Shown: in pieces, positions 18,449-27,731 of the stretch
Position numbering within the stretch: position 1 is the stretch's first letter
Layout of the letters: the number at the start of each line of letters is the position of its first letter
Assembly: GCF_002067275.1 (NCBI RefSeq)
Contig: NZ_MVQX01000039.1
Coordinates: forward strand, 1 to 46,731
Length of the DNA stretch: 46,731 nt
Direction of reading: 5' to 3'
From: Methanomethylovorans sp. PtaU1.Bin093
GTDB lineage: Archaea > Halobacteriota > Methanosarcinia > Methanosarcinales > Methanosarcinaceae
The notes under the pieces: generated by a model
The model's database searches: none
Seen by the model: only the letters and a program-made list of their open reading frames with translations
What the model was told of the DNA's origin: nothing
Made by a program: the position numbers and the translations under genes

Positions 18449-19477
18449 ATGAACGATTTGATCTTTGATGATATAGGTAGTTACCCGCTTCCTCAGGGAG
18501 TAACAAAGGAATGGGTACAAAAGGCATTTTCAAAACACTCGGAGCGCGAAAAACTGTTCCAGATCATCAATGCCGCATTTCAGCAAAAGGTAGATGCAGG
18601 GGTTGAGGCTCCTACCTATCCCCAATATCAGGACATGAACGAACAGTTCCTTTCTGTTATCAGGGATCCGGAAAATACAGAAGAGCCTTTCAAGGTCAAA
18701 GAAAAAGCTGCCAGGATATTAGAACTGGAAGCTGTCCAGCCAGCGGCTCAAATGTACATGCAATCTCATGGTGAGAAGCAAAATACGAGAGTGTGTGTAA
18801 CAGGCCCCCTGGAAATGTATTTGAAAGAGTTTGGAGGAACGGAATATACCGATATCCTTTATCTTTTAGCAGAGAGTGTGGACCGCTTCCTGAAAAATTC
18901 CATTGAGAATTCAGGATATCTGAACATAAGCGTGGTTTCCATAGATGAGCCAAGCATTGGCATCAATCCCCAGGTCATGTTCGATGATGATGAACTCATA
19001 CAAGCTCTTAAGATCGCCACCAGGTCAGCTCACCGTAAAGGCATTGATGTGCAGATACATTTACATTCACCTCTTCATTATAAGCTCGCCTGTGATACTT
19101 CCCAGATAAATGTTATAGGCGTTGAATCAGCAGGTCATCCTTCATATCTTGACCTTATAGACAAAAGAGTGCTCGATGAGTCGGATTCTTTCCTGAGGGT
19201 AGGCATTGCAAGGACCGATATTTCTAATCTCGTTTCGGTCCTCAATGACAAGTATGGTACCAATGTCTGGAAGGATCCATCACGTATTCAGGAGATCGTT
19301 ACTGGGCTTGAAACTCCGGATGTTATCGCTAAAAGGCTCGAAAAAGCCTATTCGATCTTTGGTGAAAGGATAAAGTATGTTGGTCCTGATTGTGGTCTGG
19401 GGTCATGGCCCTCTCAGCAGATAGCTTCGCAGTTACTGCAAAATGTAGCAGCAGGTATGCAGAAGTCTGGTATATGA
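18449..19477 (+). CDS. MetE-core (cobalamin-independent methionine synthase-like) methyltransferase
   Basis: This 342-residue protein matches only the C-terminal catalytic half of MetE, as in archaeal folate-independent methionine synthases. The homocysteine-binding start appears as DDIGSYP (7-13), and SIDEPSIG (164-171) matches the DEPA region. Expected zinc ligands in MetE are H-x-C, E and C. Here I see H204-x-H206, E226 and C315 (GPDCGLGSWP), so the first Cys is replaced by His. Methanogen relatives take the methyl group from a corrinoid protein to make methionine, but this variant could have another acceptor. It appears leaderless and stands alone. Confidence 0.82.
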   Translation: MNDLIFDDIGSYPLPQGVTKEWVQKAFSKHSEREKLFQIINAAFQQKVDAGVEAPTYPQYQDMNEQFLSVIRDPENTEEPFKVKEKAARILELEAVQPAAQMYMQSHGEKQNTRVCVTGPLEMYLKEFGGTEYTDILYLLAESVDRFLKNSIENSGYLNISVVSIDEPSIGINPQVMFDDDELIQALKIATRSAHRKGIDVQIHLHSPLHYKLACDTSQINVIGVESAGHPSYLDLIDKRVLDESDSFLRVGIARTDISNLVSVLNDKYGTNVWKDPSRIQEIVTGLETPDVIAKRLEKAYSIFGERIKYVGPDCGLGSWPSQQIASQLLQNVAAGMQKSGI

Positions 19478-19485
19478 TATCGCAT

Positions 19486-20508
19486 TCAGAATAGCAGCCG
19501 GCCTATAAGATCTGCCACTTGCAGGGCCACATTTGGTGTGATGTTCGTTTCTATGTAAGCGGCTACCAGGAGCAAGATCAGCATCATACCTACCATGGTC
19601 CGCAGGTAAGAAGATCGAATGTACTCTGTGGCAATGCTATTCAGATATGATACATCTTTTTCAAGGCTTTCAGCCTTATTGCCTGACAGCAGTTCATTTT
19701 CCACTATTTTGCCAGAGTATACTCTGGCAAACCTATATCCAAGGGCGCCAGCTATGATTATGACCGGCAGCTCTATTATGCCATGTGGCAGGATAAAGGC
19801 CAAGAAATAAAAAACAGAATAGAGGATCCCCTGTCCAATACCTAATGGCCCTATCAGGTTGTAGGAAGATAGCGTTCCATTAAAAATGAAGAAGGAGAAC
19901 ATGATCCCAAGGAGCATTCCATTCAATGTTAGTGTTATGACAGGAATGAGATATGGGATAACATAAACGAGTAATCTGAAGTGTTCTTTGCTGTATTTTG
20001 CGCGTTTCCATATCGAATCCTCTGTTTCAGAATTGTCCTGAGCTCTTAGCCTGGCAATTCCGGGGTCCAACCGTTGGATACTATCTTTTATGAGGGTGCT
20101 GGCCAGCTGAAATAATTGTTCCACTTTCACTGAGAAAGTCGTGTATTTTTGGTGATGTGCCCTCACCTTCAGTTCAGCAATGGAGATATTCTGGATGAAT
20201 GGTAACAATCCATTTCCCACAGAGGCTGTTATGACTGCCAGTGAATTGAACAGGAAGATCGACCACATCAGATCCAGGTGTTTTGCAGCAGAGTCCACTT
20301 TCTTCATGGCCATTGCAGCGGTAGAAGTTATAGCATCATTTACAGGTTCAGGTGATGCTGCCGCCAGGCTCAGGAAATAGAACAGCGTGCTTGTCATCCA
20401 GGCGATGAACATAGCTACTATGAATATTTTGGACGACCATCGAATTTCGTGCCAGGCGATATGAAAATCATTTTCTTCTTTATTATTCATGTTCCATAAG
20501 GTTTCCAT
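19486..20508 (-). CDS. SpoIIM/DUF95-family membrane protein
   Basis: This 340-residue integral membrane protein has about five or six hydrophobic segments, near residues 28-52, 80-105, 175-210, 220-262 and 303-320. The hallmark LPHGIIELPVIIIAGA (about 239-254) defines the stage II sporulation protein M family. In archaea these proteins have no sporulation role and their function is unknown. It ends 8 bases from the MetE-like stop (convergent) and is divergent from the KaiC-like gene, sharing a short promoter region. Confidence 0.85.
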   Translation of the reverse strand: METLWNMNNKEENDFHIAWHEIRWSSKIFIVAMFIAWMTSTLFYFLSLAAASPEPVNDAITSTAAMAMKKVDSAAKHLDLMWSIFLFNSLAVITASVGNGLLPFIQNISIAELKVRAHHQKYTTFSVKVEQLFQLASTLIKDSIQRLDPGIARLRAQDNSETEDSIWKRAKYSKEHFRLLVYVIPYLIPVITLTLNGMLLGIMFSFFIFNGTLSSYNLIGPLGIGQGILYSVFYFLAFILPHGIIELPVIIIAGALGYRFARVYSGKIVENELLSGNKAESLEKDVSYLNSIATEYIRSSYLRTMVGMMLILLLVAAYIETNITPNVALQVADLIGRLLF

Positions 20509-20526
20509 TAGATTATGAACGTGTGT

Positions 20527-20538
20527 CTTATATATAAG
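20527..20538. promoter_or_regulatory. Palindromic TATA element between divergent genes
   Basis: CTTATATATAAG is a perfect 12-bp palindrome centred 25 bases from the SpoIIM-like ATG and about 50 bases from the KaiC-like ATG. It could serve as the TATA box for both directions: leaderless leftward, and with a short GAGGATTAAGG-containing leader rightward. Confidence 0.5.
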
Positions 20539-20582
20539 TTTATAATTATATTAGTATATTCCATCATAGATGAGGATTAAGG

Positions 20583-21326
20583 ATGAGAATACAAACTGGA
20601 ATCGAAGGTTTTGATGAAATTGTCCAGGGAGGTCTGCTCTCTGAAAGGGTTTATCTTGTGAGTGGCCCCCCGGGTAGCGGTAAAACTACATTCTGTGTAC
20701 AATTCCTTGCTCATGGTGCTGCACTTGGTGATGTAGGTCTGTATGTGACCTTACTGGAAAGTCCTCAGAACATCATTGATGACATGTCCAATTATGCAAT
20801 GAACGTCATCCCACTTATAAAAATGAGGAAACTCCTGTTCGCGGACCTGGGTCCAAGGATGGAATACGGATATATGGACGAACTCAATGAATCTGTATCG
20901 CCTCAGTATGAGGTCAGCAGAACTTCCCTTGAAAGTGAGGCTCCTTCTCCTGCAATGGTATTTAAGGAAATTGCTGCTTATGTGGCAGAATATGATGTAA
21001 AAAGGCTTGTGTTGGATTCCGTATCTGCTATCCGTTTTACAACAAAGGACCTTTCTTTACAGGAAAAGGAAATGACAAGGTTCATACGTAATCTCAAGAA
21101 GCTTGGATGTACCACAATACTGATAGGAGAACTGACCGATCCAACGGCCTATTCAACAGAACAGTTCGCAGCACATGGAGTGATCTTCATGCACAATTTC
21201 CTCTATGATAAGAATATGACCAGAGCAGTACAGATTATCAAAATGAGAGGAACAAAGCATGATTGTAACATGCGCACAGTACAGTTCACTGATAAGGGTC
21301 TGAAGATCGAAGGATATCTGGAATAA
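20583..21326 (+). CDS. KaiC/RadA-superfamily single-domain ATPase
   Basis: This 247-residue protein shows Walker A GPPGSGKTT (28-36), a KaiC-type acidic residue at E59 (TLLESP), Walker B RLVLDS (141-146), and the C-terminal KMRGTKHD (220-227) typical of KaiC-like archaeal ATPases. One RecA-like domain is present, so it is a short archaeal KaiC homologue, probably a hexameric signalling ATPase rather than a clock protein. A ribosome site GAGGATTAAGG is present. It forms a pair with the next gene 12 bases downstream. Confidence 0.9.
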   Translation: MRIQTGIEGFDEIVQGGLLSERVYLVSGPPGSGKTTFCVQFLAHGAALGDVGLYVTLLESPQNIIDDMSNYAMNVIPLIKMRKLLFADLGPRMEYGYMDELNESVSPQYEVSRTSLESEAPSPAMVFKEIAAYVAEYDVKRLVLDSVSAIRFTTKDLSLQEKEMTRFIRNLKKLGCTTILIGELTDPTAYSTEQFAAHGVIFMHNFLYDKNMTRAVQIIKMRGTKHDCNMRTVQFTDKGLKIEGYLE

Positions 21327-21338
21327 TGGATTGATCCA

Positions 21339-21842
21339 ATGGTCAAGATCTTCAAGAAAAAGGAAAGTAAAAGAGAGCTCACCGAACCTCAGAAACAGAC
21401 ACTCATAAAGAGTTCTTATGAACTGGGTTTTGAGGTGGGTTATCATAAACATTCAGAGATCGGATGGGTAAAGGAAAGGTTCAACTCACTTTACGAGTTT
21501 GCATCCCAAGGTGATCTGGGGCAGTCCGTCAGGGAAAACTATGAAACCGGACGAGCAGAGGGTGCCAGGACCAGAGAACGTGATATGAAGGCAGGTCTCT
21601 CTAAGAGAGTGGCAGATAAGGATAGATCATTACCTGCCTCTTCATCGATACTGCTCCCGCAATCTCATAATAGTTCGGGAATCGACAATTCCTTCAGAAA
21701 AAGAGAAACTTCTCAGGGAGGTTCCCCGGCTCCTCTAGAAAGACCCCAGCTTACAGACCTACCTGAGAATACCTCTCTTACAAAAGCGGTAGCAAGACCG
21801 TCCATGCTGGACGGGATCAAACACCTTTCCCCTAAAAAATAA
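21339..21842 (+). CDS. Hypothetical protein paired with KaiC-like ATPase
   Basis: This 167-residue protein starts at ATG 21339. The first ~95 residues are charged and helical (KRELTEPQKQTLIKSSYELG; then WVKERFNSLYEFA). The rest is low-complexity, Ser- and Pro-rich and likely disordered (LPASSSILLPQSHNSSG). There is no membrane segment or signal. Twelve bases separate it from the KaiC-like gene, so it is probably its partner or target. I do not recognise the family. Confidence 0.7.
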   Translation: MVKIFKKKESKRELTEPQKQTLIKSSYELGFEVGYHKHSEIGWVKERFNSLYEFASQGDLGQSVRENYETGRAEGARTRERDMKAGLSKRVADKDRSLPASSSILLPQSHNSSGIDNSFRKRETSQGGSPAPLERPQLTDLPENTSLTKAVARPSMLDGIKHLSPKK

Positions 21843-21848
21843 TGCTGT

Positions 21849-22883
21849 TCAAAGGGAACCAAAGCCTAAGAACCTTTGTTTTTCGTCCAGATCTGTGAGT
21901 ATGAACCTGTCCTGTTGCGAATAAGATATTTCTTTCGTACCTATCAACTGAAGGACGTATTCATTTCCAGCAGAAGCTTTTTCCACCATGGTCCCATTTT
22001 TCTCTATGCTATTGACACGCATAGGAGACGATTGCAGTCCAACGAATACATGCAACATGCTCCCAGTATTGAAACCCTTAGAGAAAGGTGAGAGTTTGCA
22101 TTTTATTTTTAGATTCTCACTGACAATTTCCTCAAGGGAAAGAACATGGCCTCTGTCTATATCCTTTGATTGTATTCCCTTAAGAGCAAGGCCCACTCTT
22201 GCTCCGTTGGGTGCACTCTTAACATCCACATCGTGCATCTGTATCGACCTGATCTCCAGAGGTTTCCTGGTGGGATAAGCTGTCATTTTGTCTTTTGCAT
22301 TGACAGTGCCCTGCATCACAACACCAAGCACAACACATCCGATCCCAGTGACATTAAAGGATTGGTCTACTATGATCCTTGTTGGAAGAGTGGCTTTTGT
22401 CCTGTCCTCTTCATCGATCGTTTCACCCATACTGAAGATCTTTTCCTTGAGCTCTTCCATACCCTCAAAGGTTTTAGTGGAAACTGCCATATACTCCCAA
22501 TGTTCAAGTACCGTACCTTTTGTGATCTTCTGCAGCTTTGCCTTCAATTCATCTGTTGCCTGCGGGTAAGTGGTATCAGATCTTGTGAGCAGTACAAGTC
22601 CATGTTTGTAGCCCATGCACTCCAGGCAGACGATACATTCCCCTGCATAAGCATCCAGACCTGTGGGAGGCACGCATAGGATGGCGATATCGGAAAGGGT
22701 AAGCGAGGATATCAATGGCTTAACGGAATCTGGATATCCGGTGGGGTCTATGATAGTCATTATCTTGTCGCCCTTGGCGAAATCATACATTGTGAAATCC
22801 GATACATTCCCTTTCTTCCCCAGTTTTGCGGCAAGTGTTGTCTTTCCGCTTTGCTGGCTTCCTATTATAGTGATCTTTGTCAT
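21849..22883 (-). CDS. SelB-like pseudo-translation GTPase (archaeal EF-Tu-related)
   Basis: This 344-residue protein is built like EF-1A/SelB: a G domain then two beta-barrel domains (TRIIVDQSFNVTGIGCVVLG; MLHVFVGLQSSP). G1 is intact (GSQQSGKTT, 8-16). G3 reads DPTGYP (46-51) in place of DxxGH, lacking the catalytic His, and G4 reads TRSD (100-103) in place of NKxD. It therefore probably hydrolyses GTP poorly or has altered nucleotide specificity. It resembles the archaeal SelB-like family whose role is unsettled. It lies 55 bases after the RNA ligase gene. Confidence 0.78.
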   Translation of the reverse strand: MTKITIIGSQQSGKTTLAAKLGKKGNVSDFTMYDFAKGDKIMTIIDPTGYPDSVKPLISSLTLSDIAILCVPPTGLDAYAGECIVCLECMGYKHGLVLLTRSDTTYPQATDELKAKLQKITKGTVLEHWEYMAVSTKTFEGMEELKEKIFSMGETIDEEDRTKATLPTRIIVDQSFNVTGIGCVVLGVVMQGTVNAKDKMTAYPTRKPLEIRSIQMHDVDVKSAPNGARVGLALKGIQSKDIDRGHVLSLEEIVSENLKIKCKLSPFSKGFNTGSMLHVFVGLQSSPMRVNSIEKNGTMVEKASAGNEYVLQLIGTKEISYSQQDRFILTDLDEKQRFLGFGSL

Positions 22884-22938
22884 ATTGGCACCTGGTCTTT
22901 ATGAGGTTACGAATACTATCATACAGATATATCTTTTT

Positions 22939-24111
22939 TCATGACCACAACTGGCCTTCCCACATGGCCAATGTCTTATCACTGGTGCTCTTGTTTACCT
23001 TTGTCATATGTACGAGATACTCATTACCCACGGTCTCAGGTTCACTGAACACTATGTCCATTCCAAGCCTCCTCATATATTCCTCGAACTTTGATATGGT
23101 TGTTCTGTCTTTCACCCTGATAGTGAACTCTTCTGCAACTCTCCCTCCGTCCCTTACCTTTATTATGGATCCTTTCATAGGTTTCAGTATACTTTCACCC
23201 AGTTGAAGACAACGTTTTCTGAAATCCTCCTCGCTTTCGTCCCATTCCACTGACTGGAAACCCTCTCTGACTATTCTGGAGAATATAAAATCTCTTCCAC
23301 TTTCGTTATACACTTTCATGGCATGTTGCAGATCAGAGCAATTGCTCTGAGAAGCAGTGTATTTGATTGGTTGCAATACCATCTTTGGGTCCTTGATCAC
23401 TACCCCTTCATGTCCTTTTCTCCCAATCTCCCGAATGATATCTGTGATCATGGAGGGAGCTTCCTGGATGTCGAATTCCCCAAAAAGTCTAACCTGTCTG
23501 AAGCCATATTTTTCAGCCAGTCTCCTGCGCTCATACAATGGCAAGGGTAAACCCGTGTCCTTATGCCTGATATCAAAAACAAAGAGTTCCAAAGATTCAA
23601 TACCGTATATTTCCTTGGGTACATAAGGGTTATCAGGACCTACCATTTCTCCATATACCACAAGTTGCGGGTTCTCAGTGAAAAAACTATGGTCTAACAG
23701 GTCATTAGCTTTCTCCGAAGAATAAGGACACACATGGCCGCTGCGTGTAAGAGCTGCAAGCTTCCCATCCAGCAAGATCACTCGTACATTGTAGCCATTC
23801 ATTTTTTCTTCTACTGCCACCCTCTTTATATCACCGAAGTTGAACTTGATGGCAGGTCCGAGCAACATTGCTCTTTTGATCTTTGGAAATCCTAGAATAA
23901 GACTGAACCCATCGCTCTTTTGCACAAGGACACTTCCAATATCAATGTGCAAAGCCTTATGCTCAAAACGGAATAGGTGTTGGTACTCATTCCAGTTCGG
24001 TACCAACACTCTTCTTTCCATAAGCTCCTGCATCCTTTGAGCAGAAATGCCCAGAAAAGATGCTGCATTCTCAATATCCAGTTCTGTTTGCGGATAGTTC
24101 TCCATGTTCAC
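22939..24111 (-). CDS. ATP-dependent RNA ligase, Rnl3 type
   Basis: This 390-residue nucleotidyltransferase shows motif I K103-M-N-G ([11 protein letters not shown]), motif Ia-III strands ([15 protein letters not shown]), motif IV EGVVIK (235-240) and motif V PIKYT (248-252), as in archaeal homodimeric RNA ligases that circularise or seal 5'-phosphate and 3'-OH RNA. An N-terminal helical segment and a long C-terminal dimerisation domain complete the length. GTG 24111 overlaps the upstream CBS gene; ATG 24105 is equally possible. It sits in a same-strand run behind five CBS genes. Confidence 0.88.
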   Translation of the reverse strand: MNMENYPQTELDIENAASFLGISAQRMQELMERRVLVPNWNEYQHLFRFEHKALHIDIGSVLVQKSDGFSLILGFPKIKRAMLLGPAIKFNFGDIKRVAVEEKMNGYNVRVILLDGKLAALTRSGHVCPYSSEKANDLLDHSFFTENPQLVVYGEMVGPDNPYVPKEIYGIESLELFVFDIRHKDTGLPLPLYERRRLAEKYGFRQVRLFGEFDIQEAPSMITDIIREIGRKGHEGVVIKDPKMVLQPIKYTASQSNCSDLQHAMKVYNESGRDFIFSRIVREGFQSVEWDESEEDFRKRCLQLGESILKPMKGSIIKVRDGGRVAEEFTIRVKDRTTISKFEEYMRRLGMDIVFSEPETVGNEYLVHMTKVNKSTSDKTLAMWEGQLWS

Positions 24112-24884
24112 TGTGCCATTGCATGTACCAGATTCCTTCTGGTGATAAAGCCTACGAACTCACCATCAAGATTTAGCACAGGAAGACCTCCGATATTATC
24201 TGCAAGCATCATCTTTGCCACATCTGAAAGGGGAGTGTTCGTATTAACTGTCTTTACACTTCTCTTCATGATATCTGCAACGATCAGGTTCTTTATCCTG
24301 GCTTCCTGCTGATTGCCCGAAACTATGTCCCTGAAAGCCCTCATGGCCTTAACAACATCTTTTTCGGTGACGATTCCTACCAGTTTGCCGTTCTCTATAA
24401 TGGGGATCCTTCCTACATTCTTATCCAGCATCAGATGCCTGATATGGCTTACACGGTCACCAGGACTTGCGATCACAGGTTCTCTCTGCATGAACTCGCC
24501 AGCAAAACCATTGAAGTTGTTAGTCTTGAGGAGTTCTGCGGGTGTTACCCAACCCATAACATTTTCATCCTTGCAGACGATGATAACTCCCTGGTTCTTG
24601 TCAATAAGGGTGACAGCGTCCTTTACCTTTACATCCGGAAAAACCTTCACAAAGTTATCAGAGACAGCTGTTGCAACATGAAGTGAGGATGCAGGCATGC
24701 TTCCCTTCTTCCGGGTACCGAGTTCTCTGGTGAGGTTTCTCATAGTAAGGATACCAACTACCTTCTCGTCATGTTTCACGAGGGCCCGACGCATTTCTTT
24801 CTTTTCCATAATATCAAGTGCGTGGGAAAGAGTATCTGATTTACTGATAGTTGGTGGTTCTGTCATTATGTCCTTTACTTCCAT
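24108..24884 (-). CDS. Four-CBS-motif protein (array gene 5, next to RNA ligase)
   Basis: This protein has about 258 residues from [14 protein letters not shown] 24893 is possible, but AAGGTGA sits 6 bases before ATG 24884. Two Bateman pairs are present. Typical elements are [28 protein letters not shown] and [13 protein letters not shown] pairs bind adenosyl ligands such as AMP, ATP or SAM and control a partner. No catalytic domain is fused. Its stop (TGA) overlaps the RNA ligase start region, so coupling with the ligase is likely. Confidence 0.88.
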   Translation of the reverse strand: MEVKDIMTEPPTISKSDTLSHALDIMEKKEMRRALVKHDEKVVGILTMRNLTRELGTRKKGSMPASSLHVATAVSDNFVKVFPDVKVKDAVTLIDKNQGVIIVCKDENVMGWVTPAELLKTNNFNGFAGEFMQREPVIASPGDRVSHIRHLMLDKNVGRIPIIENGKLVGIVTEKDVVKAMRAFRDIVSGNQQEARIKNLIVADIMKRSVKTVNTNTPLSDVAKMMLADNIGGLPVLNLDGEFVGFITRRNLVHAMAQ

Positions 24885-24920
24885 GTCTTTCACCTTCAGG
24901 TTGTATTAGTTTTTGTTCCT

Positions 24921-25769
24921 TCACTGCGCTATCCTTATCAGGTCCTTCCTTCGGATAACACCAACGATCTCGTTATCCTTTTCTACTGGCAGGACCCTTG
25001 AGTTATCCTCTACAATGAGCTTTGCAGCTTCAACTGCCGAATCATCCCATTTCACAATAGTACTGATATCTGACATGATATCTTCAGCAACCAGAGGCAC
25101 TTCTTTTATATATCTATATGCCTTCTGCCCACCGGATGTAGCACGTCTGGCCATCTTGATATTCTTTGTAGGAAGTTCTCCGTCAGCACCTGCTACTATG
25201 TTAAGGGCAACGTTGTTGAAGGATATCAGCCCCACTACCTTTTCAGCATCATCGACAACCAGAACCTCATCAACATTATTTTTCTCCATCTCCTCGATCG
25301 CATGGTTAATGGTATGGTGCCTATGTATGCGAACAGGCTCGTCAGATATGATCTCATATACTTTCTTGTCGAAATTTTTTTCATCAAGCTTGGAGACATA
25401 TCTCACGATATCGGTACCTGTTACTATGCCAACAAGTCCCTTTTTGATCACCGCAAGGTAGTTGATGTTGTTCTCCAACATGAGATTCCCGGCTTGGGAG
25501 ATAGAAGCTTCCGGATAGATAGTTATCGGATTTTCTGTCATCACCATGCTTACAGGGATCTTATCTATAGGGCGCCTTTTCCAGACAGGTTCTGCCTGGG
25601 CAAGTTTTCTGCTCAGGTCAGCCTGTGAGAGAATGCCCATCATTTTTTCACCATCACCTACAACAACCGTGCTGATCTTATGTTTCAGCATCAGATTCCT
25701 TGCACGTGATACCGGCTCATCGGGTCCCATTATGAAAACCGGAGAGCTCATTATATCTGAAACGTTCAT
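24921..25769 (-). CDS. Four-CBS-motif protein (array gene 4)
   Basis: This 282-residue protein consists of two Bateman modules: DIMSSPVFIMGPDEP with MGILSQADL, MVMTENPITIYPEA with VGIVTGTDIV, then VGLISFNNVAL and EDIMSDISTI with VGVIRRKDLI. A strong GGAGG precedes ATG 25769. No fused enzyme or membrane domain is seen, so it probably regulates a separate protein. It lies 36 bases before the next array gene on the same strand. Confidence 0.87.
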   Translation of the reverse strand: MNVSDIMSSPVFIMGPDEPVSRARNLMLKHKISTVVVGDGEKMMGILSQADLSRKLAQAEPVWKRRPIDKIPVSMVMTENPITIYPEASISQAGNLMLENNINYLAVIKKGLVGIVTGTDIVRYVSKLDEKNFDKKVYEIISDEPVRIHRHHTINHAIEEMEKNNVDEVLVVDDAEKVVGLISFNNVALNIVAGADGELPTKNIKMARRATSGGQKAYRYIKEVPLVAEDIMSDISTIVKWDDSAVEAAKLIVEDNSRVLPVEKDNEIVGVIRRKDLIRIAQ

Positions 25770-25818
25770 TTACTTCCTCCAATAGTCATTTTTTAATCAT
25801 TAGCTGTTCTTCGTCTGT

Positions 25819-26808
25819 TCAATAGACGGCTCGCAGAAAGTCTCTTTCGGTAATGATACCGCAGAGAACATCATTATCGATCACTGGAAGAGAACCTACT
25901 TTTTTCTCTATCATCAATCTTGCAGCATCTCCCAGGTCCATCTCAGGTGAGGCCCATACGACATCTTTGTTTATAAGTGAGGTTATAGGTTCGCTGAAAG
26001 CCTCATGGAAATTACCTGTTACGATCTTTTCAAAGGCTTTTCCGCTACCCAGGAAATTCATAATGTTGGATGCTGTAACGATACCTATCAATATGCCATC
26101 TTTTGCAATAGGCAATCGTCTGAAGCCCCTACTGACCATTATCTTTGCTGCCTCCTCTATAGTAGTATCGAACGGTACAGTTTTCACTTTTGTGCTCATG
26201 TAGTTCCTTATAGAATCATAGTCAATGGTATCTGCCATAAGATTCAGGAAATCCCTTTCCGTGAATATAGCGCATACTCTGTTATCTTCGTCAACTACAG
26301 GCAATCCTCCTGTATTTCTCTGGATCATCATCTCCACTGCATCGGAAATACTTGCTTTGGAGGTAAGAAAGGCTACATCACGTTGCATGATCTCGCTCAC
26401 TTCAGCATTGATAGCTGCCAGGAGGTTTCCTTTATAGTATTTTTCTACAAGCAGGTTCTTTGAACCACCTCCAAGGAAGTTTACAATATCCATCGAGGTG
26501 ATGATCCCTTCAAGGCGTTTTGTACCTGCGTCTGCTATCGGCACTCTTCTAAAACCTTTACTGGTCATCGTTTTTATAGCACCCATGATCGTTGTCGTGG
26601 GAGGAAGAGTTATCACGTCTTTCTTGGCCACAACGCTCATGTCACCTTTCTTTTCTGCAGCTTTCGCCTTGAACTCAACAGGTGCTACATCCATAGTACT
26701 TGTACTGCTAATCATACCTGGGTCTTTTTTATGATTGCCCTGGTATTCCATATTGTTCTGGAACTTCGATCTGTCTGCTGTGACCATATCTGTTCTTTTT
26801 TTTGTCAA
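25819..26808 (-). CDS. Four-CBS-motif protein with basic N-terminal extension (array gene 3)
   Basis: This 329-residue protein has a hydrophilic, probably disordered N-terminus of about 55 residues (Lys- and Met-rich), then four CBS motifs: KGFRRVPIADAG with GIITSMDIVNFLG, TGGLPVVDEDN with FTERDFL, SRGFRRLPIAKDG with IVTASNIMNFLG, and GSLPVIDNDV with IITERDFLRAV. The first and third, and second and fourth, are near copies, so the gene arose by internal duplication. TTG 26808 has GGTGG upstream; ATG 26787 is an alternative start. Confidence 0.85.
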   Translation of the reverse strand: MTKKRTDMVTADRSKFQNNMEYQGNHKKDPGMISSTSTMDVAPVEFKAKAAEKKGDMSVVAKKDVITLPPTTTIMGAIKTMTSKGFRRVPIADAGTKRLEGIITSMDIVNFLGGGSKNLLVEKYYKGNLLAAINAEVSEIMQRDVAFLTSKASISDAVEMMIQRNTGGLPVVDEDNRVCAIFTERDFLNLMADTIDYDSIRNYMSTKVKTVPFDTTIEEAAKIMVSRGFRRLPIAKDGILIGIVTASNIMNFLGSGKAFEKIVTGNFHEAFSEPITSLINKDVVWASPEMDLGDAARLMIEKKVGSLPVIDNDVLCGIITERDFLRAVY

Positions 26809-26901
26809 TTAAACCACCGGCACATAAAATGTTCTTCTGTTCAACTGCTTTCAGGGACCAAAAATAAAAGGTCCTCATTTTTCTATTATAGCTTCACCAG
26901 T

Positions 26902-27690
26902 TCAGAAACCAGTGCCTGTAAGGCAGGCAGATACTAATGCAGACCTGCTTACGATGCCCAAAAGCTTCTTATTGCTGGCTACGGCTATCCTGCCAATGTC
27001 ATATTGCAGGATCTTATCAATGGCCTCTTTCACTGAAGCCTCCGGGGGTAAAGTGTACATAGGAGTGGACATAACCTTTTCCACTTTTGGTGCATCACCG
27101 GCTTTTGCACTCCGTCCATCAACTTCTCCCACTCTTGCATAACCTGCTTTTATGATATCTCTTCTTGTCACCATCCCAATAGTTTCATTGGTGTGTGATA
27201 CCACAGGTATTCCAGTATAATCGTGCTCAAGCATTTGATGCCACACTTTGGTTATACTGTCGTCCGGATAGCAGGTCGTCACATCTGTCATCATGATCTC
27301 TTCAATGTACAGAGGAGACTTTTTTGTTGGCTTGATGGTTGCCAGTATATCTGCATCGCTTATGATCCCTACCAACTGTCTGTCAACACCTGATACTACA
27401 GGAACTCTATGTTGAGCTGCATCAAGCATTAAGCGTGCAGCTTTCAATATTTCCATTTCAGGTGTGATCATTGGTATCTCCTTTACATATCCTTCCACTG
27501 TCACATTGGACTTGGTGGCTCTTATTTTAAGTACATCTCCGTCTGTAAGTATTCCACTCACTTTCATTGAATCGTTAACTACAGGCACCCCTCTCAAAAA
27601 ATGGTCACGCATAACTTGACGTGCATGGGTCATAAGGTCTGTATCTTTCACATATAAGGGATTCTTTGACATTATCCTCTCCACTGTCAT
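26902..27690 (-). CDS. Four-CBS-motif protein (array gene 2)
   Basis: This 262-residue protein starts MTVERIMSKNPLYV after a strong GGAGGATATCT. Four CBS motifs follow: RGVPVVND with SGILTDGDVL, HRVPVVSG with VGIISDADIL, TGIPVVSH with IGMVTRRDII, and GRIAVASN with LGIVSRSALV. No other domain is present. The gap to the following array gene is 93 bases. Confidence 0.88.
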   Translation of the reverse strand: MTVERIMSKNPLYVKDTDLMTHARQVMRDHFLRGVPVVNDSMKVSGILTDGDVLKIRATKSNVTVEGYVKEIPMITPEMEILKAARLMLDAAQHRVPVVSGVDRQLVGIISDADILATIKPTKKSPLYIEEIMMTDVTTCYPDDSITKVWHQMLEHDYTGIPVVSHTNETIGMVTRRDIIKAGYARVGEVDGRSAKAGDAPKVEKVMSTPMYTLPPEASVKEAIDKILQYDIGRIAVASNKKLLGIVSRSALVSACLTGTGF

Positions 27691-27731
27691 AGATATCCTC
27701 CATTTAGAATGGACAGGTCAATGATACACGG

